Assembly: GCA_003184365.1 (NCBI GenBank)
Contig: NKYR01000024.1
Span: forward strand, 62,001 to 126,000
Direction of reading: 5' to 3'
DNA: 64,000 nt
Source: Evernia prunastri
Lineage: Eukaryota; Ascomycota; Lecanoromycetes; Lecanorales; Parmeliaceae
The notes beneath the pieces are model-generated. The model saw nothing but the letters and a program-made list of their open reading frames with translations. It had not been told where the DNA came from and made no database searches. Made by a program: the position numbers and the translations under genes. How positions within the stretch are numbered: the first letter of the stretch is position 1; every line of letters starts with the position of its first letter. This document shows positions 53,977 to 64,000 of this stretch, piece by piece.

Positions 53977-54595
53977 GATGCCGATCGTTATTGACACCGC
54001 AGATGTATAGAGACGGTGCAGACTTAGGCTATAGCAAGCTACCTAAGTAGCCAAGCCCAGTGAGCCTACCCCCGAGTCCTGTCGCATTGAGAGATGTGGG
54101 GGATAGTAGTGCAAACTTGACATCAGCAAATGCACTGCCGCATCAAGTATGCAGGGCAACAGTGAGATATCGTGAAGTTTAGGAGTTTAGGAAGGTTATT
54201 AGACGTGTGGTACGAGGTATGTATGGTTGTGAGACTGGGGGTAAAGAATGTGTTGTAGTGAGGTTCGTGGTCGGTCGACGGTCAGGAACCATTATGCTAA
54301 CTAGCGTCCTTTTGCGGAACAAACCAGTACTAATGCGAGGACGCTCACAACTCGACTTCAAAATAATACAACCTGATTTCCCCGACATTGATCGATACGA
54401 GTAGCTATCACTATTCACTCTACTATACAGCGAGTTTACTATCCATCAGTAACTCACTTAGAGCAGTACAGTTAAAGAGACCCCGAATAACGCTATCCTT
54501 CCAAGTCATCCCAATCCTTAGCGCCAAGGCCCATTCCGAATCAAGTAAGGTAGAAAAACGATGCACAACTATCCCATACACCTTCTGATGATCAT
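53977..54595. other. Intergenic
   Basis: About 620 bases upstream of spt20 and downstream of the Pex22-like stop. No gene; contains ACCTAAGTAG-type short palindromes near 54,043. Confidence 0.45.
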
Positions 54596-55984
54596 CTAAT
54601 CGTGTCCTCCGATTCTACGCCTCCAGTCTTCGCCTACGTGAAGTCCATCCACTATCTCGACGCCTTTCCCAAGCCCGATCCGAGGGTCATTGTGCCACCA
54701 TTTCTCTTTCTCCTCGTGCTCGTCCTCGCTATCAACCAACCCTCCATGTCCACTCTCGCCAACAACGAGTACAATGTCATGTCTAACCCAGTCTTTGATT
54801 TGCGCGATCGCATCCCCATTCTCAGAAAGCGTCTCTTGGAGATAGACGGTCTCAGGTGCAAGATGCTTCAGAATTTGGGTGTAGCCGGTGGGCGTGGTAA
54901 ATGGCATAATCTCCGTCTCTTTATCCACCAGCACTTGGGCTTGCGTGTATAGCGTATCGAACATATGGGACCTTCCACCAGAAGATTCGGGATCCGGTAA
55001 CTTCTCGCCCGGGCTTTGTGCGTCTTCGTGACCGATGTTGGAGTAAGACGAGGCGATCGAGACGTCTGGTTGTCCCGACTGTCGGTTTGCGAGAGGATGC
55101 TGTTTGAGATCTGGGGCGTAGATGAGTACGAAAACCCGTGAATCGGAATCGACATGCTCGGGGAGATGTGATAGTATGGACTAGTCCTGTCAGGGATAAT
55201 CTGTCCGGGATGTTTATCATTGGATACTCACGGCATGTTCCTGATGATACCCAACGTCTTCAGTGTGCTCATAGTCGGTCTCAGCAGATACAACGATCGC
55301 AACGGTTTTCCGCTTTGCACTGGCTTTGATTGTGGACTGCGTGGTCTGTCTGGAAGACGATGAGCCCTCTAGATCTCGTAGCTCGGGTCCTTTGCGCGAG
55401 GGTTCTCCCTGCTGCGAATCTGCTTCCTCCGACCACCTTGAATGATCCTCGTAACCTCCCTTACCCTCCTCTGTGATAGATGAGAGTGCACCGCCAACTG
55501 CGGCCCCAGCAGCCGTGACACCAGCTACTACATTTCGACGCGCGCCATCGAATATTTGCTGAGGACTTGGTGTGCGGCGAAGCGCTCCTGACATTCGCGC
55601 TGCGATACTTTGTTCCTCGGCTGCTCTTCCATCAGATTCAGGTGCGAAAGGAGCTTCCGCGGTGGGCGGGCCTTCAAATCTAGAAGGAGCATCTTGAAAC
55701 CCTGGTGGAGGACCGCTGCCGTAGCCGGATGGTGGAGGACCGTAGCCAGATGGAGGGGGAGCGTTGGTATAACCAGGACCTGGCGGAGGTGGGCCAGCTT
55801 GCCCTGGTGGACGATAGGCCAAGTCATCATCGTCGTCATCCTTTCTTTCGTTCCATACCCATGCTACCAGGCCTGCTGTTGCGACTGTGACAGTCACCGC
55901 AAGGGGGAGCCAGTAGCCCCACGCTGTCCTTCGCGTCGAGGCCCCATAAGTCTGGCGTCGTTGTCGTTCGTATGAGTAGGACAT
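54596..55984 (-). CDS. Pex22-like peroxisomal membrane protein
   Basis: Two exons (55984..55232 and 55180..54596; 51-nt intron GTGAGT…ACTAG), 445 residues. The start MSYSYERQRRQ is chosen over an upstream in-frame ATG because the basic N-terminus leads straight into the only transmembrane helix (about 22-45, WLPLAVTVTVATAGLVAWVW), followed by acidic and Pro/Gly-rich linker repeats (SGYGPPPSGYG). The C-terminal globular part has RKTVAIVVSAET, VFVLIYAPDL, TPTGYTQILKHLAPETVYLQE and DIVLVVGESGHG. This is the layout of filamentous-fungal peroxin-22-like proteins, which anchor the ubiquitin-conjugating enzyme Pex4 at the peroxisome for receptor recycling. The family call is from remembered pattern, without alignment. 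Confidence 0.75.
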
Positions 55985-56375
55985 GGTAGCTATGAATTGT
56001 AAGATGGACTTGGACAGATGGATGACCACAGAGTGGCCATGCGATAACGTTGGGCAATCAACGAAAATGTTGGCTCGGGTGTTTGTTGACGACTGAGGAG
56101 GCTGGAATCCTCCCGATGCTTGGCAAAGATCGCCCATTCTACTGTTGTCTAGTAAGACCGATGTGCAATATCTAAAATCTCTACTCGATAGACAATCAGA
56201 GTCATATTAACGGAAATAGTACAATATATATTCTTACGATTCTACAATTACTAACTCCCTCCATAGACTAGCACTAATGAATCCTTCTATTTTTCTACAA
56301 GAACCGCAAATCATAGAGCATTTCGACAAAATCCTAGAGACAAATTGAACAATTTGACTGCTCCATCGAGCAAGG
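55985..56375. other. Divergent promoter region
   Basis: 391 bases between the divergent Pex22-like and eIF2B-gamma genes; AT-rich around 56,160-56,260. No gene. Confidence 0.5.
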
Positions 56376-58310
56376 ATGCCTCATGCCTTAAGCATGCCGC
56401 CGCCAGGCTTTCAGGCTGTAATTCTGTGCGGCCCTGGGGTATCGCTGACCACATTCACTGCCAACCCAGAGGATTTTCCAAAAGCCCTTGTTCCCATAGC
56501 CAATCGGCCCATGATATGGTACCCGTTGGACTGGTGCTATCGCATGGGGATTACAAGTAAGCCCAATACCAACTTTTCGTTCTTGTTGGTCTGCATGTTC
56601 ATGTTTCTTCCCTTGCGTCTATGGATGTGTACCTTATGTTTGCTCCAACTCTTCGACGAACGTATCGTATTGTACTATCTGTTCTGGCAATACCTCCAGT
56701 AATATAAAATAGAAAAGATGAAAACATTGATTCCTAAAACTACGAATTTTCCAAGTCTTTCAGCTATATTCACCGCCATGATCATGAAATTAACAAAGAA
56801 TTAAAAAGATATCAAACTCATCAGCCCGCCTTCCTCCGCCGCAGCCATCACCACAGCCCTCGCCCAAAACCCGCACCTGACCTCCCTGCCCCTCCCGAAA
56901 CCCGATTTCCTCGCCCCCTCCTCCCTCTCCCAAAACACACCGACCGCAGAAATCCTCCGCGACCCAGAAATCCAAGCGGCGATAACCGGCGACTTCATCG
57001 TCTTACCCTGCGACCTCGTCTGTGAATTGCCGGGCGAATCGTTGCTCGAAGCATGGATGATCCACCAAGGTGGTCTTGGCGGGGCGAGTCTGGCGTCTGA
57101 GGGGTACCGAGGGTCGAAGATGGGGTTGGGCGGTGAGGGCGGTGGAAGGAGAGGAGGGTTAGGGGTGTGGTTCGAGACTCAAGGCGAAGACAGCATCAAA
57201 GGCACCGAAACGGACTTTGTCATCACAACATCTTTACAGCAACCCGCGGCGCCACCACCAGAAGGCTCACTGAGACCGCACATCTCGAAGCTGCTCTACG
57301 CCACCACGACGGACACACTCCGCGACATCACCGAAGAGAAGAAAGGATTCCCCATCCGGCACGGCCTGATCGAAAAGCATGGTAGGGTCAAAATGCTCAC
57401 CACCCACCGCGATGCACACATCTATCTATTCCCCTACTGGGTCCTAGACATGATCAAGCGGAATGAGCACTTCGACAGCATCAGCGAAGACGTCGTAGGC
57501 TGGTGGGCGAAAGCGGGCTGGCAAGATGGTTTGGCCGAGAAGCTGGGCCTGCGCGAAGTCTTCGACCCGACTTTTTTAGTCGGAGAAGGCAAAGACAGCG
57601 AGAATGGCGGCGGCCAAGCGAGCGGAAATATCGAAGGCGAAATCGACCTGGCAAGCATGAGCAGTACGCACGTCAGCGCGCTCAAAAAAAAGGACTCGAA
57701 AACCCCGCCCCTTTCCATCCCCGCATTCCTATCCTACATCCACCCCAAAACGGCTGCAACCTCCACCCCTTCGCCTCTCATCCGCCGCGTCGACACCCCG
57801 CACCTCCTCCTACACACCTCCCTCCATCTCGCCACGCTCCCACCGTCAACCAACCCCCCAGCAAACACATACAGCACAGCGCCCAGCCCGCTCTCGCACT
57901 CCCAAAAGATATCCACCGACCCCTCGCTCATCGCACCGCACACCAACATCCACGCCCCGACCACGTTGATCGCGCCCAACACCACCGTCGCGACGCACTG
58001 CGTCATAAACTCCTCCGTCATCGGCGCCAACTGCGTCATCGAAGAGGGAGTGCGGTTGACAGGCTGTCTGCTGATGGACGGCGTTAGCGTGGGGGCGAAA
58101 GCCGTGCTGCAAGGTTGCATCTTGGGCAGGAGGTGTGCGGTGGGGAAGGGGAGTAATCTGAAAGAGTGCGAGGTGCAGGAGGGGTATCAGGTGAAAGAGG
58201 AGACGGAAGCCAAAGGGGAGAAGATGATGGTTTTCGAAGGACTGGAGGAAGCGCTTGGAGAGGAGGAAGACGAGGCCGGTGGAGAGTGTATCATGGTTGG
58301 GGATGAGTGA
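56376..58310 (+). CDS. eIF2B gamma subunit
   Basis: Two exons (56376..56556 and 56809..58310), 560 residues. N-terminus: PPPGFQAVILCGPGVSLTTFT and FPKALVPIANRPMIWYPLDWCYRMGI, the nucleotidyl-transferase-like fold of eIF2B-gamma (yeast Gcd1). Then PTAEILRDPEI, GDFIVLPCDLVCELPGESLLEAWM, an expanded Gly-rich loop, YLFPYWVLDMIKRN, and a C-terminal left-handed beta-helix of hexapeptides (IAPNTTVATHCVINSSVIGANCVIEEGVRLTGCLLMDG). It ends in an acidic tail. It is part of the catalytic gamma-epsilon module that recharges eIF2 with GTP. The single intron is long (252 nt) for this window but keeps frame. Exon 2 is markedly GC-rich. Confidence 0.9.
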
Positions 58311-58910
58311 TGTAAAAAAGCGAAATATCACATCGTTGTGGAAACGAATTAGTCCTCTCAGCATTGATCTATCTATTGAATAATGAGATGACTCAAGTCT
58401 AGGACAAGACATCCCTACCAGAGAACGCAGTACCCGCAGCAACACCAGACCTCTAAAATACAGCAACGATCAGCCCAAAATACGTAACCCTATACCAACG
58501 ACCCACTCTCCTGGAACCCATAGCATGAACCCATCACCCCTAAAATCTCTATCAGCTCCATCAGCCCGATCGAGCCTGGACGCGCAAGTAGAAAGGCACA
58601 CCCTCACCATCCCAAAGCTCATACTTACATCCATCCATCCCGCAGTCCACCCCACATCCATTTCCCACTCCCGCATCCACAACCCCCTCAAGCCCACCCT
58701 CAACCATTGTACAAGCTGGAAGAGTCTTCAAGACTAGTAGTAAAATGGCCGCATTGGCGTAGCATGAGGTAGAAACAAGAGCCGGGTGGCAGGACATCTC
58801 TTTCCCCGGAAGTCGGCTTTCCCGTGTATGGACCGTGACGCTCTGAGAGATCACTACTCACTATTCAGTAAACAAAGGCAGGCCTGGGACCAAAATTAGA
58901 CGCTTCGGCT

Positions 58911-58937
58911 GGGGAGGGGGGGCGGAGGGGGAGGGGT
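58911..58937 (+). repeat. G-quadruplex-type tract
   Basis: Four or more runs of at least three G separated by 1-3 bases; fits the G3+N1-7 pattern. Confidence 0.6.
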
Positions 58938-59901
58938 TGCACCGGTAACAAATAGTGTACCAGTCCGACAGCAGCCTCCCGTCACGAGATCTTCACAGTC
59001 GTGCCCAGCACATTGCTTTCCCACCACTCGATAACGAAAGACGTATCCTAGCTACTGAGGCTTAGATCCAACCGTCCATCTAAATTGATGTTCAGTAAAT
59101 TGTACACCTCGAGATGTGAAGGATACCAACAGGCAGTCCAGCAGCCGGATCCCCCAATCTCCCCACCTCTCGATCCACCCTCATTGACCCAGGAAAGCCA
59201 GCTCTCACACACGTTCGAAACCCGTCTTGAAGTCACTGGACATCTGGAAGAGGGGAGATTCGATTCCTAGCTTAAAACATCAATCACGGAAGCCTCGATA
59301 TCATTGCGCTGTGTGCGTCTCCACTGACCAGCCCAAGAGATCATAAACAGCTTTTCCAAAGTGACCGGGCTAAATCAGCACTCACACAAACATACTTGAC
59401 CGTTAGCCCAAAATACAGTGGAGAAACGATTCGATGTTGGCGACAGACAGGTCGGAATTAGTAGAAACCGTCACACTAAGCATTAGCAACGTCTTTGCCA
59501 TGCAGACGAGTGATTCTGCGGCGGTCAGCAGGTCAAAAGGTATTCGAGAGGACATTGAGATAACTGATCAGAGGCACAGCCAAGCCTACCCCCGACAGAT
59601 GTTACGAGCTGAAGGTTTCTCAGCCATCGCACTCTTTGACAACAAGCAAGTCGCTGTTGTCCTTTTACCGAAATATTTCCCGAAAACCATAAAGCCATTA
59701 AAGTAGAGCAGTCCGAACTTGATGGTAAGACAAGATTCAGCTTTTGCCAAGGGTTACAATCAACCCGTTAACCTGAGCACGGCAGCCCGTGATACGACCC
59801 AAACCTCAGCGACTCGCTAACCAAGACCATGGAATTCCTTTCCCAACAGAAAAAAAAAGAACGCAAGACATCGAGCGCACAGCCGATTGTACGAGTATGC
59901 C

Positions 59902-59947
59902 CAGCAAAACACAGCAAAGCACAGCAAAGCACAGCACAGCACAGCAC
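59902..59947. repeat. Short CAGCA(AAG) tandem repeat
   Basis: Ten-base unit ACAGCAAAGC, two to three copies, running into ACAGC pentamers. Confidence 0.7.
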
Positions 59948-61215
59948 CGCCTCCGTGCAACCCTCCCGTCAAAGTCGCCCACCACCGGAGAAACACGGAT
60001 CGTCCCCAGGTTGATATGCTGCAGGCGACAGCTTCCGTGTCTCATTGGTTGAAAACCCCAAAAATCTCCACAAGCACCCCACACCAGTAGTTACTCCCGG
60101 AAAGACCTTCTACTCCGGGGGTTCGGAAATGCAGAGGAATGCGCAGAAGCTACCGATTCGAAGAAAGTCAAAATCACAAACAGCTGGTTGGATCGATGCA
60201 CGCTGCATGCAAGTGGCATCGCTTAGCTCGGGGGGGAAAGCCTCATCTCAATTCTAGCAAAGTGCATGTTGAGCCGTCAGAATGTCCGCGGTCGTAGGAT
60301 GCTATTCGTGAATCAGACCTCTGGGAACCCCCTCCGATCCAAGGGCGGCAGGATTGGCCGAGCTGTTGCATGGAGCTTATGCCAGGCCCCGCGGATGATC
60401 GTCGTCCTCTATTGCCCGTGAGTGGTCCGTTGCCAAAAGCCCCACATTCCTCTCGGGTGAGATGTTTCGCTTACTGTGGGGAAGACCCTGCATGTGTATG
60501 CGGCTAGCGAGATCTGGTATATCAGACCATTGGCTCGAGCGCAACTTCCTTTCCTGCACAAGAGAACTTCGGGAAACATCTGTACAAACTGGAGGCAGTG
60601 GCTGATCACTCAATCTCTTGAAGAATTTCGTCCATTACACATCCGGCAATGCACTGAAAATAGCACTCGAATTTCTCTTAAAGTACTGATGACCATAGTA
60701 TCATGACGGCGTAACTGATCGCACTGGCGCAGAGTGGAGCTCATGTAGTAGACCAGCTGACGATGTCCCGCCTCGACATCTGTCGGTGCGGGAGCCAAAG
60801 CAATGCACGTAATAGCTCGAGACTTGCTCAAAATCGGCCAATTGGTAGTGGTTTGTAGGGTAAATCTGTTCTAAGACCACTCGACGAATACCACTAGGCT
60901 GCTGTCCCACGAAAGTCAGTAGACACCCCATACTCTAGTACGTACCGGTTCTCGCAGTGAGTAAGGTCAGCTAGAGACCCACAAAAACTGCTTAGCCACT
61001 GGTCCAGCGTATAGCTGCTCATGAATTTCCCCTGGAGCTGCATTCCAGCCGCCTTGCTCGCGCTTCCCAAATATCTCAGGTCCCTTGAAGCCTATAAGGA
61101 TCGCGAAAAGTCCCTCCTTGTGAACCTTCATCCTCCTACACTTTACTGAACAGGCTGACTCTCTTCTTGATCAACTTCCGGATACCCTCTGGTAGGTTGA
61201 GGGGGCCTCTGTTCG

Positions 61216-63075
61216 ATGTCTGACCACCTGCTGACCAGGTCGACAGGTGCAATGTCTTTCCTAGAGCCTTACTTCGATGATGCCTTCGGTCTCAGTGGCA
61301 GCAAGAGGACCTTTGCCAACGAGGCCACTGTAGCACAGTTCGTGGACCCTCAGTACTTAGGCTATGGCACCACCCAGCCCGGGCTCATGACGCCAGAACC
61401 ATCGCCGACGGATGCTACACCTCGCCGTTCATCTTTTGCTGTAACCGAAAACGGGGGTACCAGCTTCTCGGGTTCATCGGCGGCGACCTCTTTCTCGGCA
61501 TGCGGGACTCCGTCCTTGTCTACCCCAAGCTCGTCAGCATCAAGTTCACGACGTCAATCCATGCTACTACCAGAGAGTCAGCAGTATTACCTATCTCCCA
61601 CTCAATCGAGCCCCTTGAATCGTCCTCAGAGGCCGAAGAGGGCTGCAGCGATTGATCACTGCCCATTGGAAGAATCCTCGCATAAGTCATATATTGCAAC
61701 CACAGCCACAGCATCGTTGATCGCGGACAATGCGGCGACTGGTACGCCAGGAGGCGATTTCGCCATGGTAGTCGACGACTACACCGGAAAGACACAGGAG
61801 CATTGGCCGAGCTATGGCGATCCCATGGATGCTACGTCACTGTGTGGAACGGTAGCACAACTGCGAGGCGCGCAGATTGACGATTCGACACTCTTAGGCC
61901 GTGATTACGTGGTTGACTTCAAAACCGCTGCTCAAGCGCCTCGCCCCTTCGAAGATCAGCGCTTTCTCAGTCACGCACAGCCGGATTTTTTTGGAAGTAT
62001 GGCCTCACAACTAGAGACGGAAGCGTACGACGCAGCGGGTAGTCCTAGCTCCAACCCTCCCTGTCTGGGACCACCTTTCGAGTACAGAGACGTAACATTC
62101 GCTGAAGACCAAATGGCGACAGGGGTATGTTCGTATCGTACTGATAGTCTCAATATGCAGACCCCCAACGACTCATCGCACCACATGAAAGGATCACGGA
62201 GTACGCTGCTCAGATACCCTACCATCTTCCCTCCATCCGATGATAGCCTGGAAGACGATCATGCGACCTCTCCGGCTGTCAGGGTCCGCAGCAGGAGGCA
62301 GAGACAGGGCCGTGGAGCTGCATCTCCAAAACAATGGCCTAAGGCCAAACACAGGTGTCGCAACCCAGAATGCGACTATGCGTGCAACCGCCCTGAGCAT
62401 CTACGAAGACATGAGCTGTCTAAGCATAGAGGCCCGTTGGTTCAGATGCACCCTTGCCAATTCCACAACTGTAAAGACCGCAGGACCGGCAAGCATCGTG
62501 AGATTATAGCTCGTTTGGATAATCTAAAGGCCCACTACAACAAGACTCACTTCAAGTATGGCAACAGCGAAAAAGGCGGCAAAAACGAGAGGAAGTCTAT
62601 GAAAGCAGCGTATGAAATGGGTCTCAGTGTGTACGACAATGTTCGATGGGCACTCTTACTTGACAAAAAGATGGATGTCAATCATGAAATCGAGGAATAT
62701 ATGCACGTTTGGAAAATGCTGGGGTACTCAATTCTTGAGACAAGGGACACAAAGGTCAAAAGCGTGGTACCAGGTTTTGACTGTCCAGATGATGCAACAC
62801 TCCAAAAGTATGACCCGAGATGGAGAGCACTCTGGGACGGAACCCTCACCTTAGACAAAGCCCTGAGCGTTGGGGAGAATATGGAGGAGTCAGAAGCGCA
62901 AGGGCTGCTCGGAGTTACCATGTTGGAGACGGAGGCGATGGGAATCGACGACCTTGATCCTCGATGGAAAGCTCTGTTCAGCGGTCGCATGAGTGTGGAG
63001 CAGTCGGAGAAGCTTGGAGTGAAACAGAGGAACCCATTGTGGAAGAAATTGGTCGAAAGGCGCAGGGCTCGATAA
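61216..63075 (+). CDS. C2H2 zinc-finger transcription regulator
   Basis: A single exon of 619 residues; a second ATG at 61252 (MSFLEPYFDD) is an alternative start. A long Ser/Thr/Pro-rich disordered N-terminus (about 1-370, with basic patch RSRRQRQGRG) precedes two zinc fingers: C381-x4-C386-x12-H399-x4-H404 and an extended finger C414-x4-C419-x20-H440-x4-H445 (DNLKAHYNKTH). The C-terminal 150 residues have VHN/EIEEYMHVWKMLGYSI and repeated YDPRWRALWDGTLT / LDPRWKALFSGRMS motifs, an internal duplication. The fingers resemble BrlA-like developmental regulators, but the rest does not, so I do not call it brlA. Nuclear DNA-binding role inferred. Not adjacent to the cluster, so cluster-specific control is unsupported. 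Confidence 0.82.
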   Translation: MSDHLLTRSTGAMSFLEPYFDDAFGLSGSKRTFANEATVAQFVDPQYLGYGTTQPGLMTPEPSPTDATPRRSSFAVTENGGTSFSGSSAATSFSACGTPSLSTPSSSASSSRRQSMLLPESQQYYLSPTQSSPLNRPQRPKRAAAIDHCPLEESSHKSYIATTATASLIADNAATGTPGGDFAMVVDDYTGKTQEHWPSYGDPMDATSLCGTVAQLRGAQIDDSTLLGRDYVVDFKTAAQAPRPFEDQRFLSHAQPDFFGSMASQLETEAYDAAGSPSSNPPCLGPPFEYRDVTFAEDQMATGVCSYRTDSLNMQTPNDSSHHMKGSRSTLLRYPTIFPPSDDSLEDDHATSPAVRVRSRRQRQGRGAASPKQWPKAKHRCRNPECDYACNRPEHLRRHELSKHRGPLVQMHPCQFHNCKDRRTGKHREIIARLDNLKAHYNKTHFKYGNSEKGGKNERKSMKAAYEMGLSVYDNVRWALLLDKKMDVNHEIEEYMHVWKMLGYSILETRDTKVKSVVPGFDCPDDATLQKYDPRWRALWDGTLTLDKALSVGENMEESEAQGLLGVTMLETEAMGIDDLDPRWKALFSGRMSVEQSEKLGVKQRNPLWKKLVERRRAR

Positions 63076-63441
63076 CAGGGTGAACTGTTCTGATGATTAA
63101 CGAAAGTTGGCGTGGAATGAGTGATGACTTACTTACTTCTTGTATCCTTGTTGTCTCTTGCTTTCTCAATATGGTACTACATACCGCGAGTAGTCATTGA
63201 GGGCCGCGTCCGGTAAAGAAAAGTTTTGATAAGATACTAAGGTCTCAGACCAAACAGCGCTTTAAGTTTTCCGCATAGGCCTGGATGGTCAGACTAGCTT
63301 GGAGCATTCGCAACTAATACCACACGAGACCTGATACTAGCGGCGTTATATCCTGCTACTAGAAGCCTAATTCCCGAGCTGCCGTCAAACGTCAATAGAA
63401 ACGTGCCAGTTCTTAAGAATACTTGAGTGGAAAATACCATC
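63076..63441. other. Convergent 3' region
   Basis: 366 bases; no gene. Separates the C2H2 gene from the partial gene at the window edge. Confidence 0.45.
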
Positions 63442-64000
63442 CTAAGAGGCGGGTTTCTCGGTATCGTGTTCCTTGTTCTCCTTGATCTTCCCGAACACCG
63501 CCTTAAACCTATTCCCAACGATTTTTATGACGCTCGCTCCTTTCTCATCCAGAATGGTGGACTTGAGAGCAGGCACCTCAGAGCCGCCGCGAGTCGAGCG
63601 AGAAGAGTCCAAACTAAAGTGCTGGCCACAGTGGTTGCAAGAGATGAAGGTTTGCCCTTTTGCATCATGAGAATGATCACACAGAGAACAAACAGGACCC
63701 TTTTCCACCGCAACGGAATCATTCAGGCGAATTTCCAAAGGAACGAAGCGAGGTATTTTAGTGTAGCCTGGGCGTGGACGATTAGTAGGACCGCCAAAGA
63801 ACAAAGCCTGACGTGGTGAGGATTGTATAGGAGACTGATGTTCGAGAATCCGTGGTAGGGAAGCTGATCTTCGTTGGATGGGTGGTGGATGGCGGCCTAG
63901 AAAGTTGTATCTTCGTTGCCTTTCATACTCGGTTGTGCGAACTCGACGGACGCTTGACTGCAGGGATCGAATAGACTCGAATGAGCTCGATCGTATCGAG
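63442..64000 (-). CDS. Cys-rich (zinc-ribbon-like) protein, 5' end outside window
   Basis: The frame is open from the window edge to a stop at 63442, about 185 residues visible. The upstream part is Arg/Ser/Pro-rich (HPPPIQRRSASLPRILEHQ) and the later part has two CxxC pairs, VCSLCDHSHD and ISCNHCGQHF, which could bind one zinc ion. The C-terminus is charged and likely helical (FKAVFGKIKENKEHD). No named family recognised. The internal Met at 63804 is not needed as a start, since the frame continues upstream. Confidence 0.55.
   Translation of the reverse strand, partial: SIRSSSFESIRSLQSSVRRVRTTEYERQRRYNFLGRHPPPIQRRSASLPRILEHQSPIQSSPRQALFFGGPTNRPRPGYTKIPRFVPLEIRLNDSVAVEKGPVCSLCDHSHDAKGQTFISCNHCGQHFSLDSSRSTRGGSEVPALKSTILDEKGASVIKIVGNRFKAVFGKIKENKEHDTEKPAS

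Larger units (their letters stand above)
58311..61215. other. Long intergenic region
   Basis: About 2.9 kb with no supported gene. It holds a G-quadruplex-type tract and a short CAGCA-type tandem repeat (both listed), and probably a long 5' leader/promoter of the C2H2 regulator gene, as developmental regulators often have. Confidence 0.45.

Noticed and set aside
61216..63075. Naming the C2H2 protein BrlA
   Set aside because: Only the finger region is vaguely similar; the extended second finger and the DPRW C-terminus do not fit BrlA.

Overview
The window is nuclear DNA of a filamentous ascomycete (Pezizomycotina). Most genes carry short 45-160 nt introns with GTRNGY/YAG ends, and the telomere repeat is TTAGGG. 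The families are typical of this group: an UstYa-like protein, a fungal rhodopsin-domain membrane protein, a HET domain, an A-T-R NRPS-like enzyme, Spt20, a Pex22-like protein and eIF2B-gamma. Exon joins below were read by eye from splice signals and reading frame; no alignment or expression data were available.

Layout. (1) 1-13 kb is accessory. It holds a small secreted protein, a CYP52-like P450 divergent from an UstYa-family protein, a possible short secreted peptide gene beside the latter, a seven-helix membrane protein, an MFS relic and a solo LTR with a perfect 5-bp target duplication. (2) 13-17.3 kb is a gene graveyard: a secreted-protein relic, a HET-domain fragment and a methyltransferase broken by stops and frameshifts. 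(3) 17.8-34.2 kb looks like a biosynthetic gene cluster: a transaldolase-like enzyme (one frameshift), an NmrA/isoflavone-reductase-like enzyme, an isopenicillin-N-synthase-type Fe(II)/2OG oxygenase, a PhyH-type Fe(II)/2OG dioxygenase, an NRPS-like synthetase-reductase and an MFS exporter. (4) 34.25-41.76 kb is a patchwork of piggyBac-type transposon pieces joined at single n characters and one 21-n run. It includes about 148 bp of pure telomere repeat pointing into the middle of the scaffold, so this part is probably mis-assembled. (5) 41.8-44.7 kb has a 15-bp minisatellite and a second P450. (6) 45.8-64 kb is a conserved housekeeping block: histidine acid phosphatase with two microexons, a PPR protein, Spt20, a Pex22-like protein, eIF2B-gamma, a C2H2 regulator and a partial Cys-rich protein.

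How the cluster could work (inference). The NRPS-like enzyme would load one amino acid and release it reductively as an aldehyde or alcohol. The NmrA-like reductase and the Lys-dependent transaldolase-like enzyme could reduce or make/break C-C bonds next to the carbonyl. The two Fe(II)/2OG enzymes would oxidise or cyclise, and the MFS protein would export. I recognise no described cluster with this exact gene set. The 4.9-8.9 kb group (P450 + UstYa-like + short peptide) could be a separate small ribosomal-peptide locus, but the peptide is weakly supported.
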